NCBI GenBank assembly: GCA_947447265.1
Contig: CANFKC010000003.1
Location: 1 to 64,000, forward strand
DNA length: 64,000 bases
Direction of reading: 5' to 3'
Source: Chitinophagaceae bacterium
GTDB taxonomy: Bacteria > Bacteroidota > Bacteroidia > Chitinophagales > Chitinophagaceae
Position 1 is the stretch's first letter. Each line of letters opens with the position of its first letter. The translations under genes and the position numbers were made by a program. The notes under the pieces are model-generated. The model worked only from the letters and a program-made list of their open reading frames with translations, was not told where the DNA came from and made no database searches. Positions 51,979-61,243 of this stretch are shown in pieces.

Positions 51979-54180
51979 TTACAGTTCATCTTTACTAAAC
52001 TGGCTAAGTGACGCATTTACACCAAAGAACACAGTGCGGTAAAAACCAGGAGTAACAGCAATTTTTTCATTGTTATAATACCTGTAGCCGAATACATTTT
52101 TGGTATTCAGTACGTTATCAACACTTACATAAAACACTGTAAACCATTTGCCGAAGGAATGCAGGTAGGCCGCCGTGATAGCAGTATTATGAAATGCCGG
52201 TGTGCGATCGCTCAGGAAACCTGCTGCGGTAGCTTTAGCCGGGTCAAAATAAGGGTAGCCACTTGCAAAGCTGTAAGTAGCACTTATGTTTGTATGCCAC
52301 TTATCAATAAAATGCTTTCCCACCACGCTTAGATTGTGTGCCGCAACAAATGTTGGGGTAGCCGATGCTGTAAAGTTCTCATACATTCTTTTTGTGTCAA
52401 TATAGCTGTACGATATCCAGTAGTCGGTGTTTTTCCAGCTTTTCTTGTCCCTCCAGAAGAGTTCCAGGCCCTGTGCATAGCCATAGCCCGTATTATCAAC
52501 ATAGTTAGCGATCACATTCGTGCGGAAGCGGTTAGCGCTGTAGCCCATGCCGTATTCCCTTGCGAGGTCCTGGTAGTTTTTATAATAACCTTCCAGCCTT
52601 AAGGTACGGTCATTTTTGCTCCATTGCCAGTTAGCTATATAATGTATAGCACTTTGCATGCCGGGTTTAAAGCCAGAGAGATAATAGATGTTATTCGCGT
52701 TCTGGTAAAATATACCGCCGGCCAAAGATGCCTGGCTGTGGTTACCTGTTTTTATAGCCGTTGAAAACCTCGGGGCTACTTTATCCTGGTTAAGCAGGTT
52801 GCTGTGTTCATAACGTATGCCGGGTTTCAATGCCAGCCAGTATATAGGGTTCCATTCCATTTCGGCATAAGCTGCTTCCTGCGTTTCATCAAATTGCTGG
52901 GTGAAGCGGAAATCTTTTTTAACCCCGTAGTTCTGTAGGTCAGTACCTAACAGCAAACTAAGCTTGTTGGTAAATGTTCTTTTTACCTCAATACGGAATT
53001 GGTTCCTGTATTCTTTTTGGGTCAGGTTAAGACGGTCGAAAACATTATTAAGGTCATCATAACTGAAAGAAGCTGCTGTGTAAAGCAGGTATTTGTTCTT
53101 AAACGATTGCCTGTAACTGATGGTGCCGAAATAGTATTTGTCTTCTGTAATATATTTTACCTGTGCATCGGTAGTATTAAACGTATTCGTAGTGTCAGTT
53201 ATTCCCAAAGTAGGATTAGGTATATTAATGCCGCTTTTATTGTAAGTAGTGCTGAATGTGGCTTTCAGTATGCCATCTTTGTTCGGTGTCCATACATAGC
53301 GGGCGTTAGCGCCACCACCCATAGGTACAGTATAGAATTTATAACCGTTAGATACGGAAGAAACTGCCAATAATGGGGAAAGATTGAAATAATTGCCACC
53401 AGCATCAAAACTGCTTTTCTTCCACCTTTTAGTGCCAGATGCGTAAACACCGGAAAGGTTAACACCCAGGTTTACGTTGCTCTTATCGGGCATGTCATTG
53501 GTATTCAGGTCAAGCACACCGGAAAGAGCCTGGCTATATTTGGCGCTGTAGCCACCGCTGCTGAATGATACCCCTTTAAACTGGAACGGGCTGAACCTGC
53601 TGCGCGTAGCCAATCCCGGAGGGCCGCTTACAAAAGCGCTCTGCACAATGGTCTCATCAACAATAATAGCCGCTTCGCTCACATCGCCACCCCTTATCAA
53701 CAGGCCGTTATCGGTGCCTGTTTGCTGTGTGCCGGGCAACATTTGCATAGCCTTTACCACATCACCGTTAGAACCGGCTGTGGTAACCACATCGATAGGG
53801 TTCAAAACTGTTTTAGTGCGGTCGTTCGATGCGAATGACCCTGCAGTAATGGTAACCGCTTCCAGGTTGTGGAGGTTATCCTTCATATGTAGCACTAAAT
53901 CGCTGATATCTCCGGCTATCATTATCGGCAAACCGGTAGTTTCGTGCGCCGATTCTGTACATACAATCGTCTGGCTTCCCTTTTCTTCGGTTGTGAAACT
54001 GAACTGGCCGAGGCTGTCGGTAGTGCCGCCGTCAATAGTATTATCCAGGTAAACGCTGGCCCCTTTAACCGGTTTATCTTTCAGGTCTATCACTTTACCA
54101 CTTATCCTGAAGTCGGCACTTGCAGAAAAACTGGCGGTAAGCAGGGGGGCAAAAAATAGAAATAATAAACGTTTCCTCAT
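51979..54180 (-). CDS. TonB-dependent outer-membrane receptor
   Basis: From the ATG at 54180 the protein has 733 residues. The signal peptide is MRKRLLFLFFAPLLTASFSA. A carboxypeptidase-regulatory-like domain follows (about 20-105, ISGKVIDLKDKPVKGASVYL), then a plug domain (about 125-230, with GLLIRGGDVSEAAIIVDETI) and a beta barrel to the end. SusC-type receptors are longer (about 1000), and no SusD gene is adjacent, so a smaller import role such as siderophore, cofactor or metal complex is likelier. Energy comes from TonB-ExbBD in the inner membrane. The substrate is not predictable. Confidence 0.92.
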   Translation of the reverse strand: MRKRLLFLFFAPLLTASFSASADFRISGKVIDLKDKPVKGASVYLDNTIDGGTTDSLGQFSFTTEEKGSQTIVCTESAHETTGLPIMIAGDISDLVLHMKDNLHNLEAVTITAGSFASNDRTKTVLNPIDVVTTAGSNGDVVKAMQMLPGTQQTGTDNGLLIRGGDVSEAAIIVDETIVQSAFVSGPPGLATRSRFSPFQFKGVSFSSGGYSAKYSQALSGVLDLNTNDMPDKSNVNLGVNLSGVYASGTKRWKKSSFDAGGNYFNLSPLLAVSSVSNGYKFYTVPMGGGANARYVWTPNKDGILKATFSTTYNKSGINIPNPTLGITDTTNTFNTTDAQVKYITEDKYYFGTISYRQSFKNKYLLYTAASFSYDDLNNVFDRLNLTQKEYRNQFRIEVKRTFTNKLSLLLGTDLQNYGVKKDFRFTQQFDETQEAAYAEMEWNPIYWLALKPGIRYEHSNLLNQDKVAPRFSTAIKTGNHSQASLAGGIFYQNANNIYYLSGFKPGMQSAIHYIANWQWSKNDRTLRLEGYYKNYQDLAREYGMGYSANRFRTNVIANYVDNTGYGYAQGLELFWRDKKSWKNTDYWISYSYIDTKRMYENFTASATPTFVAAHNLSVVGKHFIDKWHTNISATYSFASGYPYFDPAKATAAGFLSDRTPAFHNTAITAAYLHSFGKWFTVFYVSVDNVLNTKNVFGYRYYNNEKIAVTPGFYRTVFFGVNASLSQFSKDEL

Positions 54181-54413
54181 ACAATTGTAAAATTCTGGTT
54201 GCAAAGCTATAGCACAGCCTTAAGAACTGGTATATTATTTCGGCTAAATAATTAACAAAGGCGGTAAACGGTTGCTATATGGCGGTGAAGATTGTTTGCC
54301 GGGACTAGATTTTCTATGAAGTTACTTTTCAAACTCCTGTACCAAAATAAAAAGAGAGCTTTTAAGCTGATAAAAAATAGATATTTTAAAGTTTTAAGCT
54401 TAATATTGTGCGT

Positions 54414-54431
54414 GTTTTTAAGTTTAAAAAC
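54414..54431 (+). promoter_or_regulatory. Operator-like palindrome before mobile mystery protein A
   Basis: GTTTTTAA (54414-54421) and its complement TTAAAAAC (54424-54431) are separated by GT and lie 10 bp before the ATG at 54441. A -7-like TAATATTG is at 54401-54408. The HTH product encoded next is a natural candidate for binding here. Confidence 0.5.
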
Positions 54432-54440
54432 GTAATTGTA

Positions 54441-54896
54441 ATGAAACAAAAGCTGGTAATACAACAAATGGACAGCAAGCTAATTGGATTTCAACAACTG
54501 AAAACTGTTGAGATACCTCAAGATGGTTGGTTGCACAATATTAGATTAGCATTAAAAATGACATTGCAACAACTTGCCGACAGATTAGGGATGACACCGC
54601 AAAGCATAAAAGACATAGAATTGAGAGAGGGTAAACGCACTGTAACCCTTGAAACCCTTGAAAAAGTAGGCAGGGCAATGAATATGAAGTTTATATACGG
54701 ATTTATACCTGAGGACGGCTCTATTGAGAAAACGATTAATATAAAAGCAAAGGAATTGGCTACCCGTATAGTTACCCGCACTTCCGTTTCCATGAAACTA
54801 GAGGACCAGGAGGTCTCTGCTGAGCGGCTGGAAGTAGAAATTGCTGATTTGACCGAAGAAATAAAACGAACAATGCCGAAATATTTATGGGGATAG
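54441..54896 (+). CDS. Mobile mystery protein A (HTH antitoxin-like)
   Basis: From the ATG at 54441 the product has 151 residues. It matches the family called mobile mystery protein A (TIGR02612), with an HTH of XRE type: MTLQQLADRLGMTPQSIKDI followed by ELREGKRTVTLETLEKVG. The rest is a helical tail. This protein is always encoded just before mobile mystery protein B, and both are often found in accessory regions. It probably binds its own promoter and may restrain the Fic protein. It overlaps the partner gene by 10 bp. Confidence 0.9.
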   Translation: MKQKLVIQQMDSKLIGFQQLKTVEIPQDGWLHNIRLALKMTLQQLADRLGMTPQSIKDIELREGKRTVTLETLEKVGRAMNMKFIYGFIPEDGSIEKTINIKAKELATRIVTRTSVSMKLEDQEVSAERLEVEIADLTEEIKRTMPKYLWG

Positions 54897-55483
54897 AACT
54901 GAACTATATTGAGGGACAAACACCATTAGATGATGATGAAAAAGAAGGGCTGATAAATAAAGCCGTAGCAACACGACAGGAGCTGGACGCGTTTGAGCAA
55001 TTCAACATTCAAAAAGCCATGCTTTGGTTAGTCGGTAAGAAATTTACCGCAAAGCAGATTTTGACAGAAAAATTCGTGATGGGTTTACATAAGCGAATGT
55101 TCGGTGAAGTTTGGAGATGGGCAGGAACATTTCGAAATACAAATAAAAATATTGGAATAGACAAATACCTCATCAGTTTAGAATTGAGGGTGTTGTTAGA
55201 CGATTGTAATTACTGGATAGACAACCAGACCTTTCCCCCTGACGAAATTGCAATCAGGTTTAAGCACAGGATAGTAGTCATACATTGTTTTGCGAACGGA
55301 AACGGACGCCATTCGAGGCTCATCGCTGATGTAATTATAGAAAAATTGCTTGGTGGTGAAGTATTCAGCTGGAGTGGGAACAATTTAATTTCTGCAGGAG
55401 AGGCAAGGCGGTTTTATCTGAAAGCATTGCGCAACGCAGACCGCAATAATTTCAGCGACCTTATATTTTTTGCCCGAAGTTGA
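54887..55483 (+). CDS. Mobile mystery protein B (Fic-domain protein)
   Basis: The 198-residue protein matches mobile mystery protein B (TIGR02613). The Fic catalytic motif is present as HCFANGNGR, with H and the anion-binding NGR intact, so AMP transfer or a related reaction is plausible. The EVWRWAGTFRNTNKNIGI part is the typical Fic flap region. The gene overlaps the HTH gene by 10 bp and they form a toxin-antitoxin-like pair. Target is unknown. A/T-rich leader and paired accessory type suggest acquisition by horizontal transfer. Confidence 0.9.
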   Translation: MGIELNYIEGQTPLDDDEKEGLINKAVATRQELDAFEQFNIQKAMLWLVGKKFTAKQILTEKFVMGLHKRMFGEVWRWAGTFRNTNKNIGIDKYLISLELRVLLDDCNYWIDNQTFPPDEIAIRFKHRIVVIHCFANGNGRHSRLIADVIIEKLLGGEVFSWSGNNLISAGEARRFYLKALRNADRNNFSDLIFFARS

Positions 55484-55577
55484 TTTTTAGGTTAAATAAA
55501 TACCAGCACTGATTGCTATATCAGTTTACCCTTTAACGCTATTTGTATAATTAATCGCACTTAAAAGAGTATTTAAG

Positions 55578-55585
55578 TATTTTTG
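55578..55585 (+). promoter_or_regulatory. -7 box of the NFU gene
   Basis: TATTTTTG matches TAnnTTTG and lies 17 bp before the ATG at 55603. Confidence 0.45.
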
Positions 55586-55602
55586 CCAAAATAATAATTG
55601 AA

Positions 55603-56193
55603 ATGTTGAAGACAGGAAACGCTATTGTAAGCATATATACGGAAATGACCCCTAATCCCGAGACTATGAAGTTTGTTGCTAACAAACTGTTGTATCCCGG
55701 CAAAAGCATTGATTTCCCTGATGAGGCTAGTGCAGGCCCATCTCCACTCGCAAAAGAACTATTCGCTTTCCCTTTTATAAAGGCTGTATTTATAGCCAGC
55801 AACTTTGTAACGCTTACCAAAACGCCAACGACGGAATGGGATGAAGTTATTCCATCAATCCGCGAATTCCTTAAGCAGTACCTGGAAGAAGGTAAGGCTG
55901 TTGTGAACGAAGACCAGGTGCCGGTAAAAGTTATAGACAATACCGTTAATGCAGATGATACCGATGTTGTTGTGCGCATTAAAGAGTTGCTTGAAAACTA
56001 TGTAAAGCCAGCAGTAGAAATGGATGGCGGCGCCATAAGTTTCCGTGGCTTTGAAAGCGGAACGGTAACTTTAATGCTACAGGGCTCTTGCTCAGGTTGC
56101 CCTTCATCAATGATTACACTTAAATCAGGTATCGAAGCCATGATGAAGCGTATGATACCTGAAGTGCATGAGGTAGTTGCTGAAGCTGAATAA
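55603..56193 (+). CDS. NFU-type iron-sulphur scaffold/carrier
   Basis: The 196-residue protein has an N-terminal Nfu_N domain (about 10-95, SIYTEMTPNPETMKFVANKL) and a C-terminal NifU-like domain (about 120-196) with the cluster-binding CSGCPSS motif. Nfu proteins carry a 4Fe-4S cluster between two subunits and deliver it to target enzymes. It is encoded alone with a clear terminator. This two-domain type is standard for aerobic bacteria and mitochondria. Confidence 0.95.
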   Translation: MLKTGNAIVSIYTEMTPNPETMKFVANKLLYPGKSIDFPDEASAGPSPLAKELFAFPFIKAVFIASNFVTLTKTPTTEWDEVIPSIREFLKQYLEEGKAVVNEDQVPVKVIDNTVNADDTDVVVRIKELLENYVKPAVEMDGGAISFRGFESGTVTLMLQGSCSGCPSSMITLKSGIEAMMKRMIPEVHEVVAEAE

Positions 56194-56217
56194 GAGATAC
56201 AGAAACGTAATATAAAG

Positions 56218-56246
56218 AAGGCATCCGCAGCGGGGATGCCTTTTTT
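56218..56246 (+). terminator. Terminator of the NFU gene
   Basis: Nine-bp arms AAGGCATCC (56218-56226) and complement (56234-56242) are followed by a T run. It starts about 25 bp past the NFU stop. Confidence 0.88.
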
Positions 56247-56375
56247 GCTGGGCGGTAGAACTACAACCGGGTATAGACATTGGTTTGACCAGTACGAGCA
56301 AATAACCTTTTAGTTTTCCAATTAGTTGCTGTAAGGCAATTGTTTTATAGTAATTTTAGCAACAAAATAATAAAT

Positions 56376-57362
56376 ATGAAAAAGATAACTTTAATCATCG
56401 TCGCTGCTCTGATGGTAATTCATAGCACCACTTATGGGCAATGCCTCACCAATTCGATAGTTGTCAGCACCGGGTATAATCCGGTTACTGGCCATACATT
56501 TGACACAGGCACTCATGACCTTAGATGGAAAGTTACCGCTCTCACGCCTGATTGCGCGGCTACATGCGCGTGTTCGCCAGGCTACCAGGCCTGGGTAATA
56601 CCACCCCTTGTATTCACCGGCTTTTCGTGGGCCAACGATACCGGAAGCAAGTGGATAAGCTTTTATCACGGTACTGGCTTTCCTACCACACCCGCCGACA
56701 CCATGTCTGAGATCCTGACACGTACTTTCAGGACATGCGTCGCTGACAGCTTTCGCCTGAATGTGAAAATAGCCAACGACAATTTTATTACTAATTTAAA
56801 CATAGACAGCGGTGCCGTGCTATTCTCGCAGCCTACCGTTTTTACACTCACCAACTTTACCACATTTACAGCGTTTTCAGCAACAGTATGGCTCACTCCC
56901 GGCATACATAAACTGAATGTAACGGTTGTTAATGAATCTGTGACGAACTCAGGAAACGCATACGGGCTCAATATTGTGGGTACACTCTCATCGGCTACCG
57001 GCCATAATTCAATCGTGAAAGAAAGCGATACGGCCTGCAACAGCTATTCCTGCACCACAGGTACAGAACAGACCGAAAAAATTACCAGCAGCCTAATGCA
57101 GAACTTTCCTAATCCATTTACCGAAGAAACGGTGATACCCTTTTCACTGGCTGAAACTGCCGATGTTACAATTGATGTTTGCAATCTTTCCGGCCAAAAA
57201 ATCCTTACGCTTTACAAACCAGGTCTTACTTCAGGTAACCACGAGGTGAGCATTAACGCCGGAACTCATCATATAGCACCAGGCAACTATATTTATCAAA
57301 TATCGATACATGACGCTAACAGCGTATACCTGCAGCACAGGATGTTCACGGTGATAAAATAA
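56376..57362 (+). CDS. Exported protein with T9SS type A sorting domain
   Basis: From the ATG at 56376 the protein has 328 residues. The signal peptide is MKKITLIIVAALMVIHSTTY, followed by GQ. The middle part has several cysteines (CAATCACSPGYQ and others) and beta-rich segments (VTLMLQ-type strands absent; FSATVWLTPGIHKLNVTVV present). The last 80 residues form a T9SS type A sorting domain (LMQNFPNPFTEETVIPFSLA and GNYIYQISI). It should be secreted and attached to the surface. The central region is not a family I know. Confidence 0.8.
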   Translation: MKKITLIIVAALMVIHSTTYGQCLTNSIVVSTGYNPVTGHTFDTGTHDLRWKVTALTPDCAATCACSPGYQAWVIPPLVFTGFSWANDTGSKWISFYHGTGFPTTPADTMSEILTRTFRTCVADSFRLNVKIANDNFITNLNIDSGAVLFSQPTVFTLTNFTTFTAFSATVWLTPGIHKLNVTVVNESVTNSGNAYGLNIVGTLSSATGHNSIVKESDTACNSYSCTTGTEQTEKITSSLMQNFPNPFTEETVIPFSLAETADVTIDVCNLSGQKILTLYKPGLTSGNHEVSINAGTHHIAPGNYIYQISIHDANSVYLQHRMFTVIK

Positions 57363-57391
57363 ATTTGTATTCATTTTTTGAGCTTAAAGGG

Positions 57392-57415
57392 GGGTATCGT
57401 TACGGTACCCTTTTT
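57392..57415 (+). terminator. Terminator of the T9SS cargo gene
   Basis: GGGTATCG (57392-57399) pairs with CGGTACCC (57403-57410) with one T-G wobble, around a TTA loop, and runs into five T. It begins 30 bp past the gene. Confidence 0.8.
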
Positions 57416-57547
57416 AATTAAATTAATGTAAAGGGCGAAAATGGCACCTCCCCGGTTAAATATCTCCGTGATTATCGTATTTTTACCACCTAATAAAAGG
57501 CTGCGGCGCATTCTTCACACGTCTGCTTTTGACTTTTGACATCTATT

Positions 57548-58633
57548 ATGAGCATTCAAAATAATTACGTTGCAATAATGGCGGGCGGTATCGGAAGCCG
57601 CTTCTGGCCTGAAAGCCGTACCAGTTATCCTAAACAATTTCTTGATCTGCTGGGCACTGGAAAATCGCTGATACAATGGACCTATCACCGTTTCCAGCAT
57701 ATTTGCCCAAAGGAAAACATATACTTTATAACTAACGAACAGTATATAGGTGCCCTCAAGAGCCAGTTGCCCGATGTTGCGGATGCCAATATAATAAGCG
57801 AACCATCGAGAAAGAATACTGCGCCATGCGCTGCGTATTTTGCCCATAAAATGATGTCGCTTAACCCAAATGCCAACATTATTATGTCGCCCGCCGACCA
57901 CCTGATAATGGATGAACGTGCGTTTGAGCGAACTGCCCATGATGCGCTCGATTTTGTGGCACATCATAAATGCCTGCTCACACTGGGTATTAAACCTACA
58001 AGACCTGACACCGGCTACGGCTACATACAATACGATACTGACGAAGAGCTGGACAAGGCGCACCGCGTGCGCACTTTTACAGAAAAACCTTCATTGGAAC
58101 TGGCACAAACCTTCCTGAAAAGCGGTGATTTCCTTTGGAATTCGGGCATTTTCGTATGGAATGTAAAAACCATTATGGAAGCGCTGGAAAGTTTTATGCC
58201 GGAAATGCATGAGGTATTCCTGCAGGCTACCAACGCTTATAATACGCCTGGTGAACAAGAAGCAATAACTAAACTTTACCCGCATTGTACCAGTATTTCT
58301 ATAGACTACGGTATTATGGAAAAGGCACGCAATGTTTACGTAATACCATCTTACTTTGGCTGGTGCGACCTTGGCACATGGGAATCTGCCTACGATAATT
58401 GCGCAAAAGATTATCTGGGCAATGCTGTTTTAGGCTCGAACGTAATGGTAATTGATGCCAGCGATTGCATGATAAAAGCCCCGGCTGATAAGCTTTTAGT
58501 AGTACAGGGTCTTGAAAACTTCATTGTAGTTGATACGCCCGATGTGCTCTTAATATGCGAACGTAACCGCGAACAGCAGATTAAAGAATACGTTGCCGAA
58601 GTAAAAAGAAACAAAGGCGACAAGTTTCTGTAG
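57548..58633 (+). CDS. manC: Mannose-1-phosphate guanylyltransferase
   Basis: From the ATG at 57548 the protein has 361 residues; a TTG 12 bp upstream is less likely. The nucleotide-binding start is VAIMAGGIGSRFWPESRTSY. Further points are PKQFLDLLG, the metal-site MSPADHLI, and FTEKPSLELAQTFL. It makes GDP-mannose from mannose-1-phosphate and GTP for surface polysaccharides. A fused isomerase domain is absent. A flippase gene is nearby on the other strand, which fits polysaccharide export, though the two are not in one operon. Confidence 0.93.
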   Translation: MSIQNNYVAIMAGGIGSRFWPESRTSYPKQFLDLLGTGKSLIQWTYHRFQHICPKENIYFITNEQYIGALKSQLPDVADANIISEPSRKNTAPCAAYFAHKMMSLNPNANIIMSPADHLIMDERAFERTAHDALDFVAHHKCLLTLGIKPTRPDTGYGYIQYDTDEELDKAHRVRTFTEKPSLELAQTFLKSGDFLWNSGIFVWNVKTIMEALESFMPEMHEVFLQATNAYNTPGEQEAITKLYPHCTSISIDYGIMEKARNVYVIPSYFGWCDLGTWESAYDNCAKDYLGNAVLGSNVMVIDASDCMIKAPADKLLVVQGLENFIVVDTPDVLLICERNREQQIKEYVAEVKRNKGDKFL

Positions 58634-58636
58634 GTG

Positions 58637-58675
58637 TTAGAAAGTAATTAGTAGAAAGTAGTTAGTAGAAAGTAT
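58637..58675. repeat. Short tandem repeat after manC
   Basis: Three copies of a unit around TTAGTAGAAAGTA (period about 14 bp, first copy shortened) follow the manC stop. I see no function. Such repeats may arise by slippage. Confidence 0.5.
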
Positions 58676-58701
58676 AAAGCTGTTTTGTGCAGCATATTGG
58701 A

Positions 58702-58724
58702 GGGTTCATTTTGTGAACCCTTTG
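58702..58724 (+). terminator. Terminator of manC
   Basis: GGGTTCA (58702-58708) pairs with TGAACCC (58714-58720) around TTTTG, followed by TTTG. It lies about 70 bp past the gene. Confidence 0.65.
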
Positions 58725-58790
58725 TTATTGGGGAACGTTGGTTTTCATCCGGCCCTGCTTTGCCCCCACTGGTAATATCAACGACTTAAC

Positions 58791-58870
58791 GAAGCCCGAA
58801 GGGCTTCAATAGGAATAGCCAGCGGTGAAACCGATGGTATAAAAATTAATACACCAACGCCGAAGGTGTT
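58791..58870. repeat. Three tandem hairpins with GAA loops
   Basis: GAAGCCC-GAA-GGGCTTC (58791-58807), CCAGCGGT-GAA-ACCGATGG (58819-58837, one mismatch) and AACGCC-GAA-GGTGTT (58856-58870, one wobble) follow each other within 80 bp. All three loops read GAA on the plus strand. Similar sequences are scattered in Bacteroidota intergenic regions, to my memory. It lies between convergent genes manC and the flippase. Confidence 0.65.
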
Positions 58871-58908
58871 TAACTGCGGTATAGGAGATAACAAAATGGC
58901 CAATTCAG

Positions 58909-60441
58909 TTACTTTCCAGGAGCAGGGCCGACACCCCGTACAAACTTCCCGATAAAAGGCATTTTACTTATTTCTGCTTTCTCAGCCTCAAAAACAAGGC
59001 GAAGGAATAACAACATGAGGACCGAGGCTGAAAGCAGGTGCACAACTACGTTCGGTGTTAAATAAACCACCAGCCGCTGCGCAAAAAATAATAAAAGCAT
59101 AACCCCCAGGTAGGCCAATAGCTTTTTCATATTATAAGGTACCGGGAAATACTTCTGCCCCATAAAATAAGAGATCACCATCATGCTGAAGTAGGCGGCA
59201 AGCGTAGCCCAGGCGCAGGCATACATACCGAACTTAGGTATGAAAGCAAAATTCACCACAAGCGTAATAGCCGCGCCAATAAGCGTTATAAGCATACCAA
59301 AGCGCATGTTATTGGTGATCTTATACCAGGCAGAAAGATTGTAGTAAATACCCAGGCAAACATTTGCAGCAAGCAATATGGGTACAACACCGAGGCCGCT
59401 GCGATAGGATGCTCCTTCAAAGTACTGCCAGATATCGATATATAGCGCAGTAAACAGGAAGGCAAAGCAAAGCACAATAATAAACCACTTCATTACTTTG
59501 GCATAGGTTTGGGGCGCATTTTTATCGCTCGCCTGGCTGAAGAAGAATGGCTCAGCCGACATACGGAATGCCGTAATGAAAAGCGTAATAAAAATTGCAA
59601 TTTTATAGTTGGAGCTATAGATACCCACTGTTGCCTTGGCCAACGCCTCACCACCGGGTAACAGTTTGCCCAGCATCTGCCGGTCAAATGTTTCATTGAC
59701 CATGCCGCCAAGACCAATAATGATCATGGGCGAACTGTAGATAAATATCTTCTTCCAGAGAGCGGCATCGAACCTGAAACGGTAGGCCATCCATTCCTTC
59801 GCAAGCAACAGAAAAGTTAGTATCGAGCCGGCCAATGTAGCAACGACCATGAAACCGGCATTGTTATTACGGGCATACCATCCGGCAAAAGCGGTACCTG
59901 CCAATACGCTCTTGTGCGTGGGGTAGTAGGCAATAAGGAAGATAGTGATGACAATATTCACAACAATGCCAGCCACCCTTGTAAACGCATATTTACGCGG
60001 GCGCTCCTCTTGCCGCAGGCGGGCATAGGGTATTGCAGAAAGGGTATCGAAAGCTATAATCAACACACACCAGGTAATGTATTCAGGGTGGTTGCTCATC
60101 TCTTCATAATTGGCAATGGGCACCCGTAGCAGTATCAATATAGTACTCAGCAAAAATGTAGATACTAGTAGCGATGTGAATGCCGTCTGGAATAAACTTT
60201 TCTGATCGCCACCATTGGAGGAAAAGCGGAAATAGGCCGTTTCCATGCCATAGGTATACACCACATTCAGGAAAGATACCCCCGACATAAGTATGCTGAA
60301 GTTACCATAGTCCAGCATACCGGCCGGCTTATTCAGCGTATAGGTAATAATAGGCGTCATAAGCTGGAACAACAACTTAGCGGCAATGCTGCTTAAGCCA
60401 TACCATACTGTTTGTCCCGCAAGTTTTTTTAATGATGCCAA
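58909..60441 (-). CDS. Polysaccharide flippase (Wzx/MATE-type)
   Basis: The 510-residue protein has about 12-14 membrane helices and fits the oligosaccharide flippase family. It begins MASLKKLAGQTVWYGLSSIA, with QLMTPIITYTLN and the GMLDYGNFSILMSGVSFLNV helix that follow the usual pattern of these proteins. It moves lipid-linked sugar units across the inner membrane. Glycosyltransferase genes are not seen in the window. It faces manC tail to tail. The subgroup (O-antigen, exopolysaccharide or lipid precursor) is not clear. Confidence 0.9.
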   Translation of the reverse strand: MASLKKLAGQTVWYGLSSIAAKLLFQLMTPIITYTLNKPAGMLDYGNFSILMSGVSFLNVVYTYGMETAYFRFSSNGGDQKSLFQTAFTSLLVSTFLLSTILILLRVPIANYEEMSNHPEYITWCVLIIAFDTLSAIPYARLRQEERPRKYAFTRVAGIVVNIVITIFLIAYYPTHKSVLAGTAFAGWYARNNNAGFMVVATLAGSILTFLLLAKEWMAYRFRFDAALWKKIFIYSSPMIIIGLGGMVNETFDRQMLGKLLPGGEALAKATVGIYSSNYKIAIFITLFITAFRMSAEPFFFSQASDKNAPQTYAKVMKWFIIVLCFAFLFTALYIDIWQYFEGASYRSGLGVVPILLAANVCLGIYYNLSAWYKITNNMRFGMLITLIGAAITLVVNFAFIPKFGMYACAWATLAAYFSMMVISYFMGQKYFPVPYNMKKLLAYLGVMLLLFFAQRLVVYLTPNVVVHLLSASVLMLLFLRLVFEAEKAEISKMPFIGKFVRGVGPAPGK

Positions 60442-60663
60442 TTTTCAGGAATTCAGGAATAATTGCCAAAGATAAAGTGTACCCGGCATTTTGATGAAGT
60501 GAAGCTATTAAAATTAATCGGCCCAAAGTAATACACCTTTTTAAATTTATAAGTACTTTACAATTCGATGGTAGTATTTTGCTGGAGCCAGTTAAATACA
60601 GGTGTACATTTTTATTAGAATTTTAGAATAATGATTACTTTTAAACGTTAAACTATAAAAGCA

Positions 60664-61107
60664 ATGAGTAAGAAAATAATAGCGGCGCTTTCAGTATGTC
60701 TTTTTATTGGCGGTATTTCGCATGGACAAACGGCTGCTGCGCCTAAAAAAAGTACCGATAAAACGGTTGTTGGCAAAGGCAATAATGTTACCGGTACTAT
60801 AAGAAACTTGCGTAATAAGCCTATTAAAGGTGTAGAAGCCTATGTTTATAAAGAAGATTCTACCATTGTTGCTTCAGCTAATACTGATTCTGCAGGCCAC
60901 TACACTACTAATTCAGTACCGGCAGGTAAGTACTTCGTAAAGTTGGTCTATCCTTCCCGCAAATTTGCGCTCATTTACGGCATTGAAATGAAAGCGGGTG
61001 CACTGGAACTGGACTATAAAGCAGATGCACCTGATGCAGATACTATGTTCGCTTACGACAATATAAGGCCTAAGGTGGCTCCAAAAAAAGAAGACAAGAA
61101 AAAATAA
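60664..61107 (+). CDS. Exported carboxypeptidase-regulatory-like protein
   Basis: The 147-residue protein has a signal peptide (MSKKIIAALSVCLFIGGISH, then GQ). One carboxypeptidase-regulatory-like or SdrD-B-type beta-sandwich fills about 35-125: VTGTIRNLRNKPIKGVEAYV and HYTTNSVPAGKYFVKLVYPS. A short Lys-rich tail closes it. Single-domain proteins like this occur in Bacteroidota without an assigned role. It is probably periplasmic or on the surface. It is monocistronic with a shared terminator. Confidence 0.8.
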   Translation: MSKKIIAALSVCLFIGGISHGQTAAAPKKSTDKTVVGKGNNVTGTIRNLRNKPIKGVEAYVYKEDSTIVASANTDSAGHYTTNSVPAGKYFVKLVYPSRKFALIYGIEMKAGALELDYKADAPDADTMFAYDNIRPKVAPKKEDKKK

Positions 61108-61184
61108 AAATCTTCGTCGCAATGTAGGCGAGCTGCAGTAAATAAGGTACAGCCGGCATTGCTACGTTATAAGAATCTACCAAC

Positions 61185-61222
61185 AAAAAAGCAATTTTCA
61201 CCATGGTGAAAATTGCTTTTTT
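61185..61222. terminator. Perfect bidirectional terminator
   Basis: A 38-bp perfect palindrome with six A, the core GCAATTTTCACCATGGTGAA and six T lies between the convergent regulatory-like gene and pyrH. It works equally in both directions. Confidence 0.93.
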
Positions 61223-61243
61223 CTATTTTAAGTATGGTTTGTT

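Noticed and set aside
54181-54440. Cobalamin riboswitch before the TonB receptor
   Set aside because: No B12-box-like sequence or long structured leader was seen.
55551-55979. 142-codon frame opposite the NFU gene
   Set aside because: NFU is certain on the plus strand; the Ser/Thr-rich antisense frame is a typical shadow.
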